A stretch of DNA of 64,000 nucleotides, taken from assembly GCF_001280845.1 (NCBI RefSeq), contig NZ_LGHP01000002.1, positions 500,924 to 564,923 of the forward strand, read 5' to 3'. How positions within the stretch are numbered: position 1 is the first letter of the stretch; each line of letters begins with the position of its first letter. The stretch comes from Bacillus sp. FJAT-28004. Lineage in GTDB: Bacteria; Bacillota; Bacilli; Paenibacillales; Paenibacillaceae. Below are positions 35,210 to 43,289 of the stretch, piece by piece. The notes beneath the pieces were generated by a model that was not told where the DNA came from, ran no database searches, and saw nothing but the letters and a program-made list of their open reading frames with translations. The position numbers and the translations under genes were made by a program.

Positions 35210-37139
35210 TCTGGCCCGCAAGAATATGAAAAACAACTTCATCAACTATTTTCTTTACTTCGGTTCGATGATTTTCAGTATCTTGATTTACTTCGTTTTC
35301 GTATCACTCAAGTACGATCAAACGATTCAATCGGCTATGGCAGGTTCGTCTAAAGTTAACTCGGCATTTAGCGGGGCATCCGTCGTACTCATTATTTTCG
35401 TAGCCATATTTATCGGGTATTCGAATTCGTTCTTTACGCGAAAGCGAAAAAAAGAGGTTGGACTTTATGCGCTGCTCGGTTTACGAAATAAGCAAATTGG
35501 GCGCATGCTCTTTTATGAAAATTTCATTATGGGCTTTTTAGCTCTTGCTGTAGGGATTGGACTTGGTTCCTTGTTGACCAAATGGTTTGTTCAGCTCTTG
35601 ATGAAGGTGATGGGCTATGATGTGATTGCGAATTTCTCCATTTCGTCGTCAGCGATCATCAATACAGCCATTGTTTTCTTGATTATCGCTTTATTCAATT
35701 CCATTCAAGGCTACCTGTTAATTTATCGGTTCAAGCTGATCGAATTGTTCCGTGCTGAAGCAGAAGGGGAGAAGGAACCGAAGACTTCGATACTGATTAC
35801 CCTACTTTCGATTATTTTGATTGGTTTTGGTTACTGGATTGCGCTGCAAGACATTGGGAAGTCTGAGATTTGGAAAAATCTTGGAATGGGGACAACGGCG
35901 CTTGTCATTATGATGACGGTTGTTATTGGCACTTATTTCTTGTTTAGCACGTTAACTGTAACTTTATTGAAATTATCTACGAAAAATAAGAAGCGTTATT
36001 GGAAAGGCATTCGCTTAATCGGAACGTCACAATTGCTCTATCGGATCAAAGCAAATGCTCGAACGCTTACGATTATCGCGGTGCTTAGCGCAACAACATT
36101 AACAGCTGTTGGCACGGTATATAGCTTGTATTACAACGCACAGAACATGGCCGAACAAATGAATCCCAACAGTTATATGTTTATCGCTGAAAATCCAAAT
36201 CAAGCCCAAAAAGTACAGGATGTCATTTCGGCTAATCCAAATCATAAGGTGAACTACCACCTCACGGTTCCAGCGATTCAAATCGATGCGGACACGACCA
36301 ATCTTAAGAGCAATAGCAGAAGCAATCAAAGGACGTATACGTTGATCTCAAGCCAAGATTTCAACAATCTGGCAGCTATCCACAAGAAGAAGGATGTCCT
36401 TTCATTGAAAGGTAACGAAACCGTTTCATTAGATCCTTTCTACTCGGAAGGCCAATCTCCTAATTACACGGGTAAGACAATCAAACTGTTGACAGGTCAT
36501 AAGGGTGAGACTATTACTTTCTCAGGATTCAAACCATACACCCTAATGAACGTTGGAATAACTTATTCGACGCTTGTAGTCAGTGATGAGCTATTTGCAA
36601 GTCTTGCCAAAGAAAATAAACCTCTCCAATTAGAGACTTATGGCATAACGAATGCGAAGAAGGCTGGGAAATTGACGACGGATATTCAAAATCTGTTGCC
36701 GAATGGCAAGGAGATGCCGAGCTTATCGAGCTTTTATCAAGACTATTCCGAGGGGCTTGAAATGTATGGATTGTTGATTTATATGGCCGGATTCCTTGGT
36801 CTTGTTTTCTTGGCGGCAACGGGCAGTATTATTTACTTCAAACAGATAACGGAAGCGAACGCAGACAAAGGGCGTTACCAGATTTTGCACAAAATTGGTG
36901 TGAAAAAGAAAGAGATAAGACGTTCAATCGCGAAACAGGTTGCCTTTATATTCGCACTTCCGCTAGTTGCGGGGATTGCACATTGCTCTATTGCTTTAAC
37001 GGCACTATCGAGCATTCTGCAAAGGAACTTAACAGTTCCTGTCTTGATCTGCATGGGCTTGTATTCGCTAATTTACTTTGCTTACTATATGTTCACCGTA
37101 CAGTCTTATTACAAGATTGTCGTAACACAATCCAAATAA
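35196..37139 (+). CDS. ABC transporter permease, BceB/YxdM-like (FtsX domains)
   Basis: 647 residues from ATG 35196 (AGGGGG upstream; an in-frame GTG at 35187 lies in that site). It has ten predicted membrane helices. The first FtsX domain covers about 50-190 (IFIGYSNSFFTRKRKKEVGLY). A large extracellular region of about 200 residues between helices 7 and 8 (about 310-530) is the feature by which BceB-type permeases recognise peptide antibiotics and signal to the kinase. The last three helices begin near LLIYMAGFLGLVFLAATGS. It is predicted to remove or detoxify an antimicrobial peptide together with the ATPase. Confidence 0.92.
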   Translation: MTIFSLARKNMKNNFINYFLYFGSMIFSILIYFVFVSLKYDQTIQSAMAGSSKVNSAFSGASVVLIIFVAIFIGYSNSFFTRKRKKEVGLYALLGLRNKQIGRMLFYENFIMGFLALAVGIGLGSLLTKWFVQLLMKVMGYDVIANFSISSSAIINTAIVFLIIALFNSIQGYLLIYRFKLIELFRAEAEGEKEPKTSILITLLSIILIGFGYWIALQDIGKSEIWKNLGMGTTALVIMMTVVIGTYFLFSTLTVTLLKLSTKNKKRYWKGIRLIGTSQLLYRIKANARTLTIIAVLSATTLTAVGTVYSLYYNAQNMAEQMNPNSYMFIAENPNQAQKVQDVISANPNHKVNYHLTVPAIQIDADTTNLKSNSRSNQRTYTLISSQDFNNLAAIHKKKDVLSLKGNETVSLDPFYSEGQSPNYTGKTIKLLTGHKGETITFSGFKPYTLMNVGITYSTLVVSDELFASLAKENKPLQLETYGITNAKKAGKLTTDIQNLLPNGKEMPSLSSFYQDYSEGLEMYGLLIYMAGFLGLVFLAATGSIIYFKQITEANADKGRYQILHKIGVKKKEIRRSIAKQVAFIFALPLVAGIAHCSIALTALSSILQRNLTVPVLICMGLYSLIYFAYYMFTVQSYYKIVVTQSK

Positions 37140-37170
37140 AAAATAACTTATAATTAAAGGAGAATTTATC

Positions 37171-37539
37171 ATGAAAAAATCAATTGCTGTATTTACTATT
37201 ATTGCTGTGCTTGTTGTTGGGTCCATTGTCTTCCTTAGAAACGGTAACATTAACCGGATCGGTGCCGATCAATACTATGTTCAAGTTCAAGAAGGCAAAC
37301 AAGTGGAAGGAAAAACTGCCGACGGACAGAAGTTTATTTCCTACGAATATACTTCAAAAGCGTATGACAAAGACGGAACTGAAAAGAAGCTTGATTACAC
37401 TGCTAACAAATCGCTACGAAAAGACGCTTATCTTCGTGTGTATGTGAAAGATAGTGGTGTAAGTTCCTATCAAGAAGTGAAACAAGATGAAATTCCAAGT
37501 AAAGCATTGGAGAAGCTTAATGGAAAGAGTGGATCATAG
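37171..37539 (+). CDS. YxeA family small exported protein (DUF1093)
   Basis: 122 residues with an N-terminal hydrophobic helix (about 5-23, AVFTIIAVLVVGSIVFL) that acts as signal or anchor. The exposed part has ADQYYVQVQEGKQ, YEYTSKAYDKDGTEKKLDYT and YLRVYVKDSGVSSYQEV, the recognisable pattern of the YxeA/DUF1093 family. Family members stand next to Yxd-type ABC transporters; the biochemical role is unknown. An AAAGGAGAA site precedes ATG 37171. Confidence 0.85.
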   Translation: MKKSIAVFTIIAVLVVGSIVFLRNGNINRIGADQYYVQVQEGKQVEGKTADGQKFISYEYTSKAYDKDGTEKKLDYTANKSLRKDAYLRVYVKDSGVSSYQEVKQDEIPSKALEKLNGKSGS

Positions 37540-37609
37540 GCTTTGCATGAAGTAAGACTTTTATGGTAAATATTTTGTAGACGGTTTAACTTCCTAGGAG
37601 GGCGCACAT

Positions 37610-38320
37610 ATGTCGCTTAATAAAAAAATATTAATTGTCGAAGATGAAGAGGATATTTCGCGGCTGTTGAAAACGGTCCTCCTGAAGGAAGGGATTTCAG
37701 AAGTGTTTACAGCTGCTACGGCGGCAGAAGGGCTGGATCAATTTCATGCTGTAGAGCCAGATCTCGTTCTACTTGATATTATGCTACCAGATGGGGAAGG
37801 GTATGAAGTGTGTAAAAGCATTCGTGAAACTTCGCACGTACCTATTCTGTTCCTATCTGCCAAAACAGAGGAAGTCGATAAACTATTAGGCCTTGCGATC
37901 GGCGGCGATGACTATATTACGAAGCCCTTTAGTCCGAAGGAAGTCGCCTATCGAATTAAAGCGCAATTTCGTCGAGCCAATTATCAGCAGATCGAAGAAA
38001 AAGTGAAGCCTGTCATCAAAGCAGGCTCTTTCGAATTCGATGAACAGCGGCTGGAGCTTACCAAGAACGGTCATGTCATTGAGCTTAAGCCCAAGGAGCT
38101 TGGGATTATGATGCTTCTGTTGAAACACCCGAATCAGATCATTAGCAAAGAAAAGCTATATGATCGCGTTTGGGGAGAAGAGTTTTACGGCTCGGATAAT
38201 ACGGTTATGGTTCATATTCGTAGATTGCGGGAGAAAATTGAAGATGATCCTTCAAATCCACAGTATCTGCTGACCGTGAAAGGGTTGGGGTATAAACTTG
38301 CAGTAAAGGGCGGATCGTAA
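37610..38320 (+). CDS. OmpR-family response regulator (YxdJ/BceR-like)
   Basis: 236 residues. The receiver (1-120) has phospho-acceptor Asp56 in LVLLDIMLPDGEG and the conserved Lys in DDYITKPFSPKEV. The winged-helix DNA-binding domain (about 140-233) has IELKPKELGIMMLLLKHPNQ, VWGEEFYGSDNTVMVHIRRL and VKGLGYKLAV. It probably binds the direct repeats at 34345-34386 and activates the ABC operon. A CTAGGAGGG ribosome site lies before ATG 37610; the kinase start overlaps its stop. Confidence 0.93.
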   Translation: MSLNKKILIVEDEEDISRLLKTVLLKEGISEVFTAATAAEGLDQFHAVEPDLVLLDIMLPDGEGYEVCKSIRETSHVPILFLSAKTEEVDKLLGLAIGGDDYITKPFSPKEVAYRIKAQFRRANYQQIEEKVKPVIKAGSFEFDEQRLELTKNGHVIELKPKELGIMMLLLKHPNQIISKEKLYDRVWGEEFYGSDNTVMVHIRRLREKIEDDPSNPQYLLTVKGLGYKLAVKGGS

Positions 38321-39741
38321 TGAAGTGGCGATTAACGGGGAGTTTTCTGGTATCTGTTGTAGCCATTGTCATTTTAGTGGTAGTCATGAATATTATTCTC
38401 TTCATCGGTGTGTATATCTTGCAAGGTACGTGGAAAGGTCCTTTTTTTCGAAATCCGAATTCACCCGAAACGATAACGAGACATTTTCATGAACAAATTA
38501 ATATTTCTGACAATCAAGTTAAACTAACCGATCAAGGAAAAGAAAGCCTCGTCAATCTTCAGGCATGGATTCAGGTGCTCGATGAGAACGGCAAGCAAAT
38601 CTTTAGCTATCTAACACCTGAAGGGGCTAAAGACAAGTATACACCCTTGGATGTTATTAATTATTACAAATATAGAGAATTCGATGGGAACACTACTATT
38701 TATATTGGTGAAAAGGGATCAGGAGACCGGCGATTTAGTTATTTGATGGGCTTTGATAATTCCTATTATAAACGAATCGTATTGTCGTTTGATTCACGTG
38801 ATATTGCCAAGTTCTTTCAAGTTGGAAGTGTTCTTATTCTTATCTTTGATGCCTTGATTGCGCTTTTTATTGGTTATTTGTTTAGCAAAAAATTGACGAA
38901 ACCGCTCTTTGCGATCATTGAGGGCATTCGAAAGTTGGCCAACCATGATTACAAAATTCATTTGGAGCCAAAAGGGATCTATAAAGGCGTTTTAGCCAAT
39001 GTCAATAACCTTTCATTCGTGCTGGAAAAAAGTGAGATGGAGCGTAAGAAGCACGATCGGATGAAGGAAGAGTGGATCGCTAACATTTCGCATGATTTGA
39101 AGACACCGCTGGCATCCATTCAAGGCTATGCAGAAATGATGGAAAATACCGAGTATCAGTTTTCCATGGAAGAAATGAGGGAATACGCGGGGATCATTGA
39201 GCGTAAGTCTGTTTATTTAAAAGATGTGATCGACGATTTGAATTTATCAACACGACTTAAGAACAAGGAGCTTACCTTGAACAAAAAGCGTGTAAATGTC
39301 ATTGCGCTTCTTCGAGATATTGTAATCGATATTCTGAATGATACGCGCTATGCGGATCGAAACCTCGAATTTTATTGTAGCGATGAAGTGATTCATTTGG
39401 AAGTGGACGCATTATTATTTCGCAGAACAATCAGTAATTTGATTTATAATGCGATCGTTCATAATGATCCGAATGTCTGCATCCAGGTAAGTGTGGAAAA
39501 AGATCTGTACACGCGTATACGTATCGAAGATACAGGCAAGGGCATTGCCAAAGAGGAGCTTGAGCGGATATTCGACCGCTATTATCGCGGAACGAATACA
39601 GGCGAACTGCATAAAGGCTCTGGCCTAGGCATGGCGATTGCTCGTGATGTTGTCATCGCGCATGGGGGCAAGATCCGCGTGCAAAGTCAACTTGGGCAAG
39701 GTATGCAAATCGAAATACAACTTAGGAGTATAGAAAATTAA
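38320..39741 (+). CDS. Sensor histidine kinase partner of the Yxd/Bce-like module
   Basis: 473 residues. Two membrane helices (about 8-35 and 167-187) flank an extracellular domain of about 130 residues. This is unlike the minimal 'intramembrane-sensing' BceS kinases, which have almost no loop. A HAMP-like linker follows, then HisKA with His258 in ANISHDLKTPLASIQGY, and HATPase with NAIVHND, DTGKGI and GSGLGMAIARDVV. The ATG overlaps the stop of the regulator gene by one base (TAATG), so the two are made together. The separate extracellular domain suggests that it can bind ligand itself rather than relying only on the transporter. Confidence 0.92.
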   Translation: MKWRLTGSFLVSVVAIVILVVVMNIILFIGVYILQGTWKGPFFRNPNSPETITRHFHEQINISDNQVKLTDQGKESLVNLQAWIQVLDENGKQIFSYLTPEGAKDKYTPLDVINYYKYREFDGNTTIYIGEKGSGDRRFSYLMGFDNSYYKRIVLSFDSRDIAKFFQVGSVLILIFDALIALFIGYLFSKKLTKPLFAIIEGIRKLANHDYKIHLEPKGIYKGVLANVNNLSFVLEKSEMERKKHDRMKEEWIANISHDLKTPLASIQGYAEMMENTEYQFSMEEMREYAGIIERKSVYLKDVIDDLNLSTRLKNKELTLNKKRVNVIALLRDIVIDILNDTRYADRNLEFYCSDEVIHLEVDALLFRRTISNLIYNAIVHNDPNVCIQVSVEKDLYTRIRIEDTGKGIAKEELERIFDRYYRGTNTGELHKGSGLGMAIARDVVIAHGGKIRVQSQLGQGMQIEIQLRSIEN

Positions 39742-39742
39742 T

Positions 39743-40756
39743 ATGAAAACGGAAATAAGTGACAAGAGGATCGATGTAATAGATTATTTAAGAGGATTTG
39801 CTTTATTAGGGATTTTGCTAGTGAATATTCCTTTTTTTCTTATAAGAGTGCAACCTCCATTGCCAAACTCTTTTGACGAATCCTATCATCATTTCCTTTA
39901 TTTATTTGTAGAAGGACGATTTTTTACCATTTTCTCATTTTTATTTGGCTATGGATTTTATATTTTTATGTCACGTGCTAAAGCAAAAAATGAGAATGCA
40001 TTATTCCTTTTTTTAAGAAGACTGGCTGCATTATTCGTAATGGGTTGTATCCATGTTACGTTTGTTCATGATCTTGATATATTAATGGCGTATGCAATGG
40101 TCGGATTTTTTCTGATCCCTTTTTATCTAGTGAATAAACATATCAATTTGATAGTAGCTCTAATAGGAATCATATACTCGTGTTATCAAGGTGATAAAGT
40201 TGTACTAATACTCCCTTTACTTTTACTGGGACTTGCGGCAGGACAATTTCGTATCTTTGAGAATATATCGGAAAAAATTTGGAAATATCGGATTTTTACA
40301 TTCATTGCTTTCATTTTAAGTATCATTGGATTATGGATTCAATACTCCTATGTTCCAACAACGAGCGTCGATATGCCCATGAATGAAGCAATGGATCCAA
40401 AAAAATTCATAGAATGGGGGATCACTGTCGGTCCTATTGTTTCCGCATTTTATGTAGGGATATTCATCTTATTATTGCAATATTCGTGGGTGCAGAAGCT
40501 ATTGAGTCCTTTAAAAAATTATGGTCGAATGTCATTAACTAACTATCTTTCTCAATCTGCGTTAGTGTTGACAGTGAACTATTGTTTACAACTATCGGGA
40601 AATGTCACTTATATACATTTAATTTTTCTCTGTATGGGCATTTATGTAATTCAATTGCTATTCAGTACGGTATGGCTTCGATTCTTTAGAATGGGACCCT
40701 TAGAATGGCTTTGGAGAATATGCACGTATTGGAAATTAGTCCCCATTAAAAAATAA
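39743..40756 (+). CDS. DUF418 family membrane protein
   Basis: 337 residues, polytopic. The N-terminal RIDVIDYLRGFALLGILLVN and the C-terminal SPLKNYGRMSLTNYLSQSAL define the DUF418 (YeiB-like) family. Around eight membrane helices are predicted. The function of the family is not established. It starts one base after the kinase stop, the nearest Shine-Dalgarno-like AGGAG being about 15 bases upstream, so translation may be coupled. It is the last gene of the peptide-response operon, ahead of a strong terminator. Confidence 0.88.
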   Translation: MKTEISDKRIDVIDYLRGFALLGILLVNIPFFLIRVQPPLPNSFDESYHHFLYLFVEGRFFTIFSFLFGYGFYIFMSRAKAKNENALFLFLRRLAALFVMGCIHVTFVHDLDILMAYAMVGFFLIPFYLVNKHINLIVALIGIIYSCYQGDKVVLILPLLLLGLAAGQFRIFENISEKIWKYRIFTFIAFILSIIGLWIQYSYVPTTSVDMPMNEAMDPKKFIEWGITVGPIVSAFYVGIFILLLQYSWVQKLLSPLKNYGRMSLTNYLSQSALVLTVNYCLQLSGNVTYIHLIFLCMGIYVIQLLFSTVWLRFFRMGPLEWLWRICTYWKLVPIKK

Positions 40757-40778
40757 GTTTTTCCTGTAGCGATGAAGG

Positions 40779-40825
40779 CCGTTTGAGTCATTAGAAGTTT
40801 CAATGACTTATGAAACGGTCTTTTT
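40779..40825 (+). terminator. Terminator of the Yxd-like operon
   Basis: A long hairpin, GGCCGTTT...AGTCATT pairing with AATGACT...AAACGGTC, ends in six T. Confidence 0.85.
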
Positions 40826-40864
40826 TCGTTGTACATTCACGATCGAATAAGAAGGACGCAACTT

Positions 40865-41257
40865 GTGCAAAGTAACATTATCACATTGATCTGCAAAGAT
40901 GAGGGAGTTGGCGTCACCCCATACCTGCCTTTGGCTGCAGGTCGGTTAACCCGGTATTGGAATGAGCGAACCTCGCGATCCGAGAATGATCAGGTAGCAA
41001 AGGGATTATTTATTAAAACTGAAGAGGCTGATCGTAAAGTTGCGGAAAGAGTTGCGGAAGTTTCCTCTGACCGGGGAATTCCGCATGCACAAATTGCACT
41101 TGCATGGTTGCTGCAAAAGGAAGAGGTCACAGCTCCAATTATCGGCTCAACTAAGATCAGTCATCTCGAAGACGCGGTTTCGGCATTGTCGGTTAAATTG
41201 ACACCCGAAGAAATTACGAGTTTAGAAGAACTTTATATACCGCATCCATTAGTATAA
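40865..41257 (+). pseudogene. Aldo/keto reductase, C-terminal fragment
   Basis: About 130 residues with CKDEGVGVTPYLPLAAGRLT, RGIPHAQIALAWLLQK, and APIIGSTKISHLEDAVSALS. This is the C-terminal third of aldo/keto reductases of the YhdN/Tas type, carrying the NADP-binding segment. The N-terminal part with the catalytic Asp-Tyr-Lys-His set is absent and the DNA upstream belongs to the DUF418 terminator. It cannot fold as a full barrel. Confidence 0.85.
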
Positions 41258-41286
41258 ATTGGACACATACACACAACGACTCTTTG

Positions 41287-41325
41287 GGCGAACACTTCTA
41301 CGGTGTTCGCACTCTTATATGGTTG
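41287..41325 (+). terminator. Hairpin after the aldo/keto reductase fragment
   Basis: GCGAACAC-TTCTACG-GTGTTCGC, a perfect eight-base stem, followed by CTCTTATAT. It is probably the original terminator of the reductase gene. Confidence 0.55.
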
Positions 41326-41596
41326 TTCATGAGAGTGCCGGGTCTACCTGTTTACCTAGCGGTGGAAGACATCCGGAGTAGAATGGTTGATTGTTTTCAG
41401 GAATGTTATTGCTGTAGAGGTAAGCATCTTTTAACGGCTTTTAAAGATTTGAATTGATAAGTTGTAACAGCAGCGTGAGATGCAATTTTGGTTATCGAGT
41501 TGGCGCTTCATAGTCAAAAGGCATTATATCCAAAAAATGAAAACCTAAAAGCCTTGCTGTGTATGGGAAAACCATCACCTACAAATATGATGTACC
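41326..41596. other. Unassigned stretch left of the third cotJC fragment
   Basis: No gene is supported here. The join with cotJC sequence is abrupt at about 41597. Confidence 0.4.
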
Positions 41597-41980
41597 AACG
41601 AATTTGCTCACTTGGAAATGATCGCTACAATGATCTATAAATTGACAAAAGATGCTACGCCGGATCAATTGAAAGCGGCGGGACTCGGTGCTCATTATGT
41701 GGCTCATGACAGTGCTTTATTTTATGAGAATGCTGGGGGCGTGCCGTTTACAGCTGCTTACATTCAAGCCAAAGGTGATCCGATTGCGGATCTGTATGAG
41801 GATATTGCGGCGGAAGAGAAGGCGAGGGCGACGTATCAGTGGCTGATTGACATGACGGATGACGTCGATCTGCAGGACAGTTTGAAGTTTCTGCGGGAGC
41901 GGGAGATTATACATTCGCTGCGGTTTCGTGAAGCGGTAGAGATACTTAAGGAAAAGCGGGATGAGAAGATATTTTATTAG
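41597..41980 (+). pseudogene. cotJC 3' fragment (third copy)
   Basis: Begins in frame at EFAHLEMIATMIYKLTKDAT (residue 63 of the intact protein) and runs to the normal stop. The end is nearly identical to the intact gene, while the first 100 bases carry many synonymous changes. That gradient suggests older divergence, or gene conversion of the 3' part. The conserved terminator follows. The N-terminal third is missing and there is no good start signal. Confidence 0.9.
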
Positions 41981-41984
41981 AGGG

Positions 41985-42018
41985 AACCTCCCTGCAGGGT
42001 GCTGCGGGGAGGTTTTTT
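41985..42018 (+). terminator. Duplicated cotJ terminator (third copy)
   Basis: AACCTCCCTGCAG...CTGCGGGGAGGTT plus six T, the same hairpin as at 1053 and 6588; homology to the other copies ends right after it. Confidence 0.8.
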
Positions 42019-42209
42019 GTTTTTATTGGGGAAATGAGGTGAGTAGTGAGATAACAGGTGGAACTTGTAATAAACCATTTCATCATCTGGAATCACATGA
42101 AAGAGTACAGCGCCATATGGAGTATTAGGAATATCACATGTTTACCATCTGGATTCCATATAGGAGCTACGCCAGTAGAAAAACAAAAAACCCCATGTTT
42201 TGAAGAACA

Positions 42210-42445
42210 TGATTATACTCGATCTTTCAATTATTTGAATGAGCTACAACTTGTAGCGAATTTAGAATATGTAAAGAAAAAGGGGTTTAGTAAAACCGAG
42301 GGATATAAAATCGTTGAACTGTCTGAAAAGATCGGTTATATGAATGCGGAGCACTTCAGCCGAGTGTTTAAGAAAGTTATCGGTGTATTATGGTTGTCTC
42401 TAACAGATAAGGTCAACCAGTGATAGCTGGCTGGCCTTCTCGCTG
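42210..42445 (+). pseudogene. Response-regulator AraC-domain remnant (paralogue of 59739)
   Basis: The frame contains YKIVELSEKIGYMNAEHFSR followed by VFKKVIGV. This nearly duplicates the last helix-turn-helix of the regulator at 59739 (YKINELSEKIGYMSSEHFSR). The DNA match resumes after a deletion of about 65 bases and includes the downstream CTAACAGA...GGTCAACCAG terminator arm found at 61391-61434. It is the detached 3' end of a paralogue whose middle lies at 46798-47315. Confidence 0.7.
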
Positions 42446-42533
42446 TATATTTGTTCAGATGTTGAAAGAGGTGACTGCAGAAGTATTTCAATTTTCATAA
42501 CTAACAAATGAACAGGTGTGAATGCATCTTGGA

Positions 42534-43289
42534 TCACATTTTCTGCCGGTATTCGTTCGGGGTCATGCCGAATTGCTTCTGAAACACCTTGGAAAAATAT
42601 TTTGGGTCCACATAGCCGACTTTCTCGCATATTTCATATATTTTCAGTCCGGAATGCTTCAGCAGCTCGCATGCTTTCTCCATTCGGACCTGGGTCAAAT
42701 ACGAGTTGAAGAGCTGGCCACTCTCACTTTTAAAAATTTGTCCGAAGTAGTGCGCCGTCAAATGGGCGGTTTTCGCCACTTCGGAAAGGGATAGCGGAGT
42801 ATGCAGATAGTCTTGGATATACTGAATCGCTTTGTGAACGATTTCTTTATGATAGGTCTGAGGGACCACGGTTTGAATCGTTTCCGCATTTGCTTCTGCT
42901 CCGGTTTCCAGATTACGCTGTCCTAAGAGACGATCGACCGTCGCAAGCAGCTCATCGGTATCGATGGGTTTTAGGATATATCCTTTAGCCCCGTATTTCA
43001 GCGCGATTCTGGCATAATCGAATTCTTCATAACCGCTGATCATAATGACCTGTGTATTCGGCATTTCTTCGTAAATAAATTGAAGCAGCTGCAGTCCGTC
43101 CATATCCGGCATACGGATATCGGAGATAACGAGCTCGATCGGCTCAGCCTCCAAATAACGGATGGCTTCGTAACCGTTGTGGGCGATCCCGGCAACCTCA
43201 ATACACCGTTCTTCCCATTCCTCCATTGAACTTAAACTGTCCGCAATGATCCACTCGTCTTCGACGATCAATAGCCTCGTTTTCGTCAT
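42534..43289 (-). CDS. Response regulator with AraC HTH output (short YesN type)
   Basis: 251 residues. The receiver (1-120) has acidic VEDE, phospho-acceptor Asp57 in LVISDIRMPDMDGL and Lys in YILKPIDTDEL. A short linker leads directly to the AraC domain (about 148-250) with LSLSEVAKTAHLTAHYFGQI and ICEKVGYVDPKYFSKVFQKQ followed by GMTPNEYR. It lacks the 250-residue central region of the regulators at 9114 and 59739. Its start overlaps the kinase stop by four bases. Codon use is more G/C-rich than in those systems. It probably controls the divergent BMP lipoprotein gene at 45240. Confidence 0.92.
   Translation of the reverse strand: MTKTRLLIVEDEWIIADSLSSMEEWEERCIEVAGIAHNGYEAIRYLEAEPIELVISDIRMPDMDGLQLLQFIYEEMPNTQVIMISGYEEFDYARIALKYGAKGYILKPIDTDELLATVDRLLGQRNLETGAEANAETIQTVVPQTYHKEIVHKAIQYIQDYLHTPLSLSEVAKTAHLTAHYFGQIFKSESGQLFNSYLTQVRMEKACELLKHSGLKIYEICEKVGYVDPKYFSKVFQKQFGMTPNEYRQKM

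Noticed and set aside
41612..41980. A 122-residue CotJC as a functional gene
   Set aside because: Homology begins upstream of the ATG in the same frame, and the N-terminal third is missing; it is a fragment.
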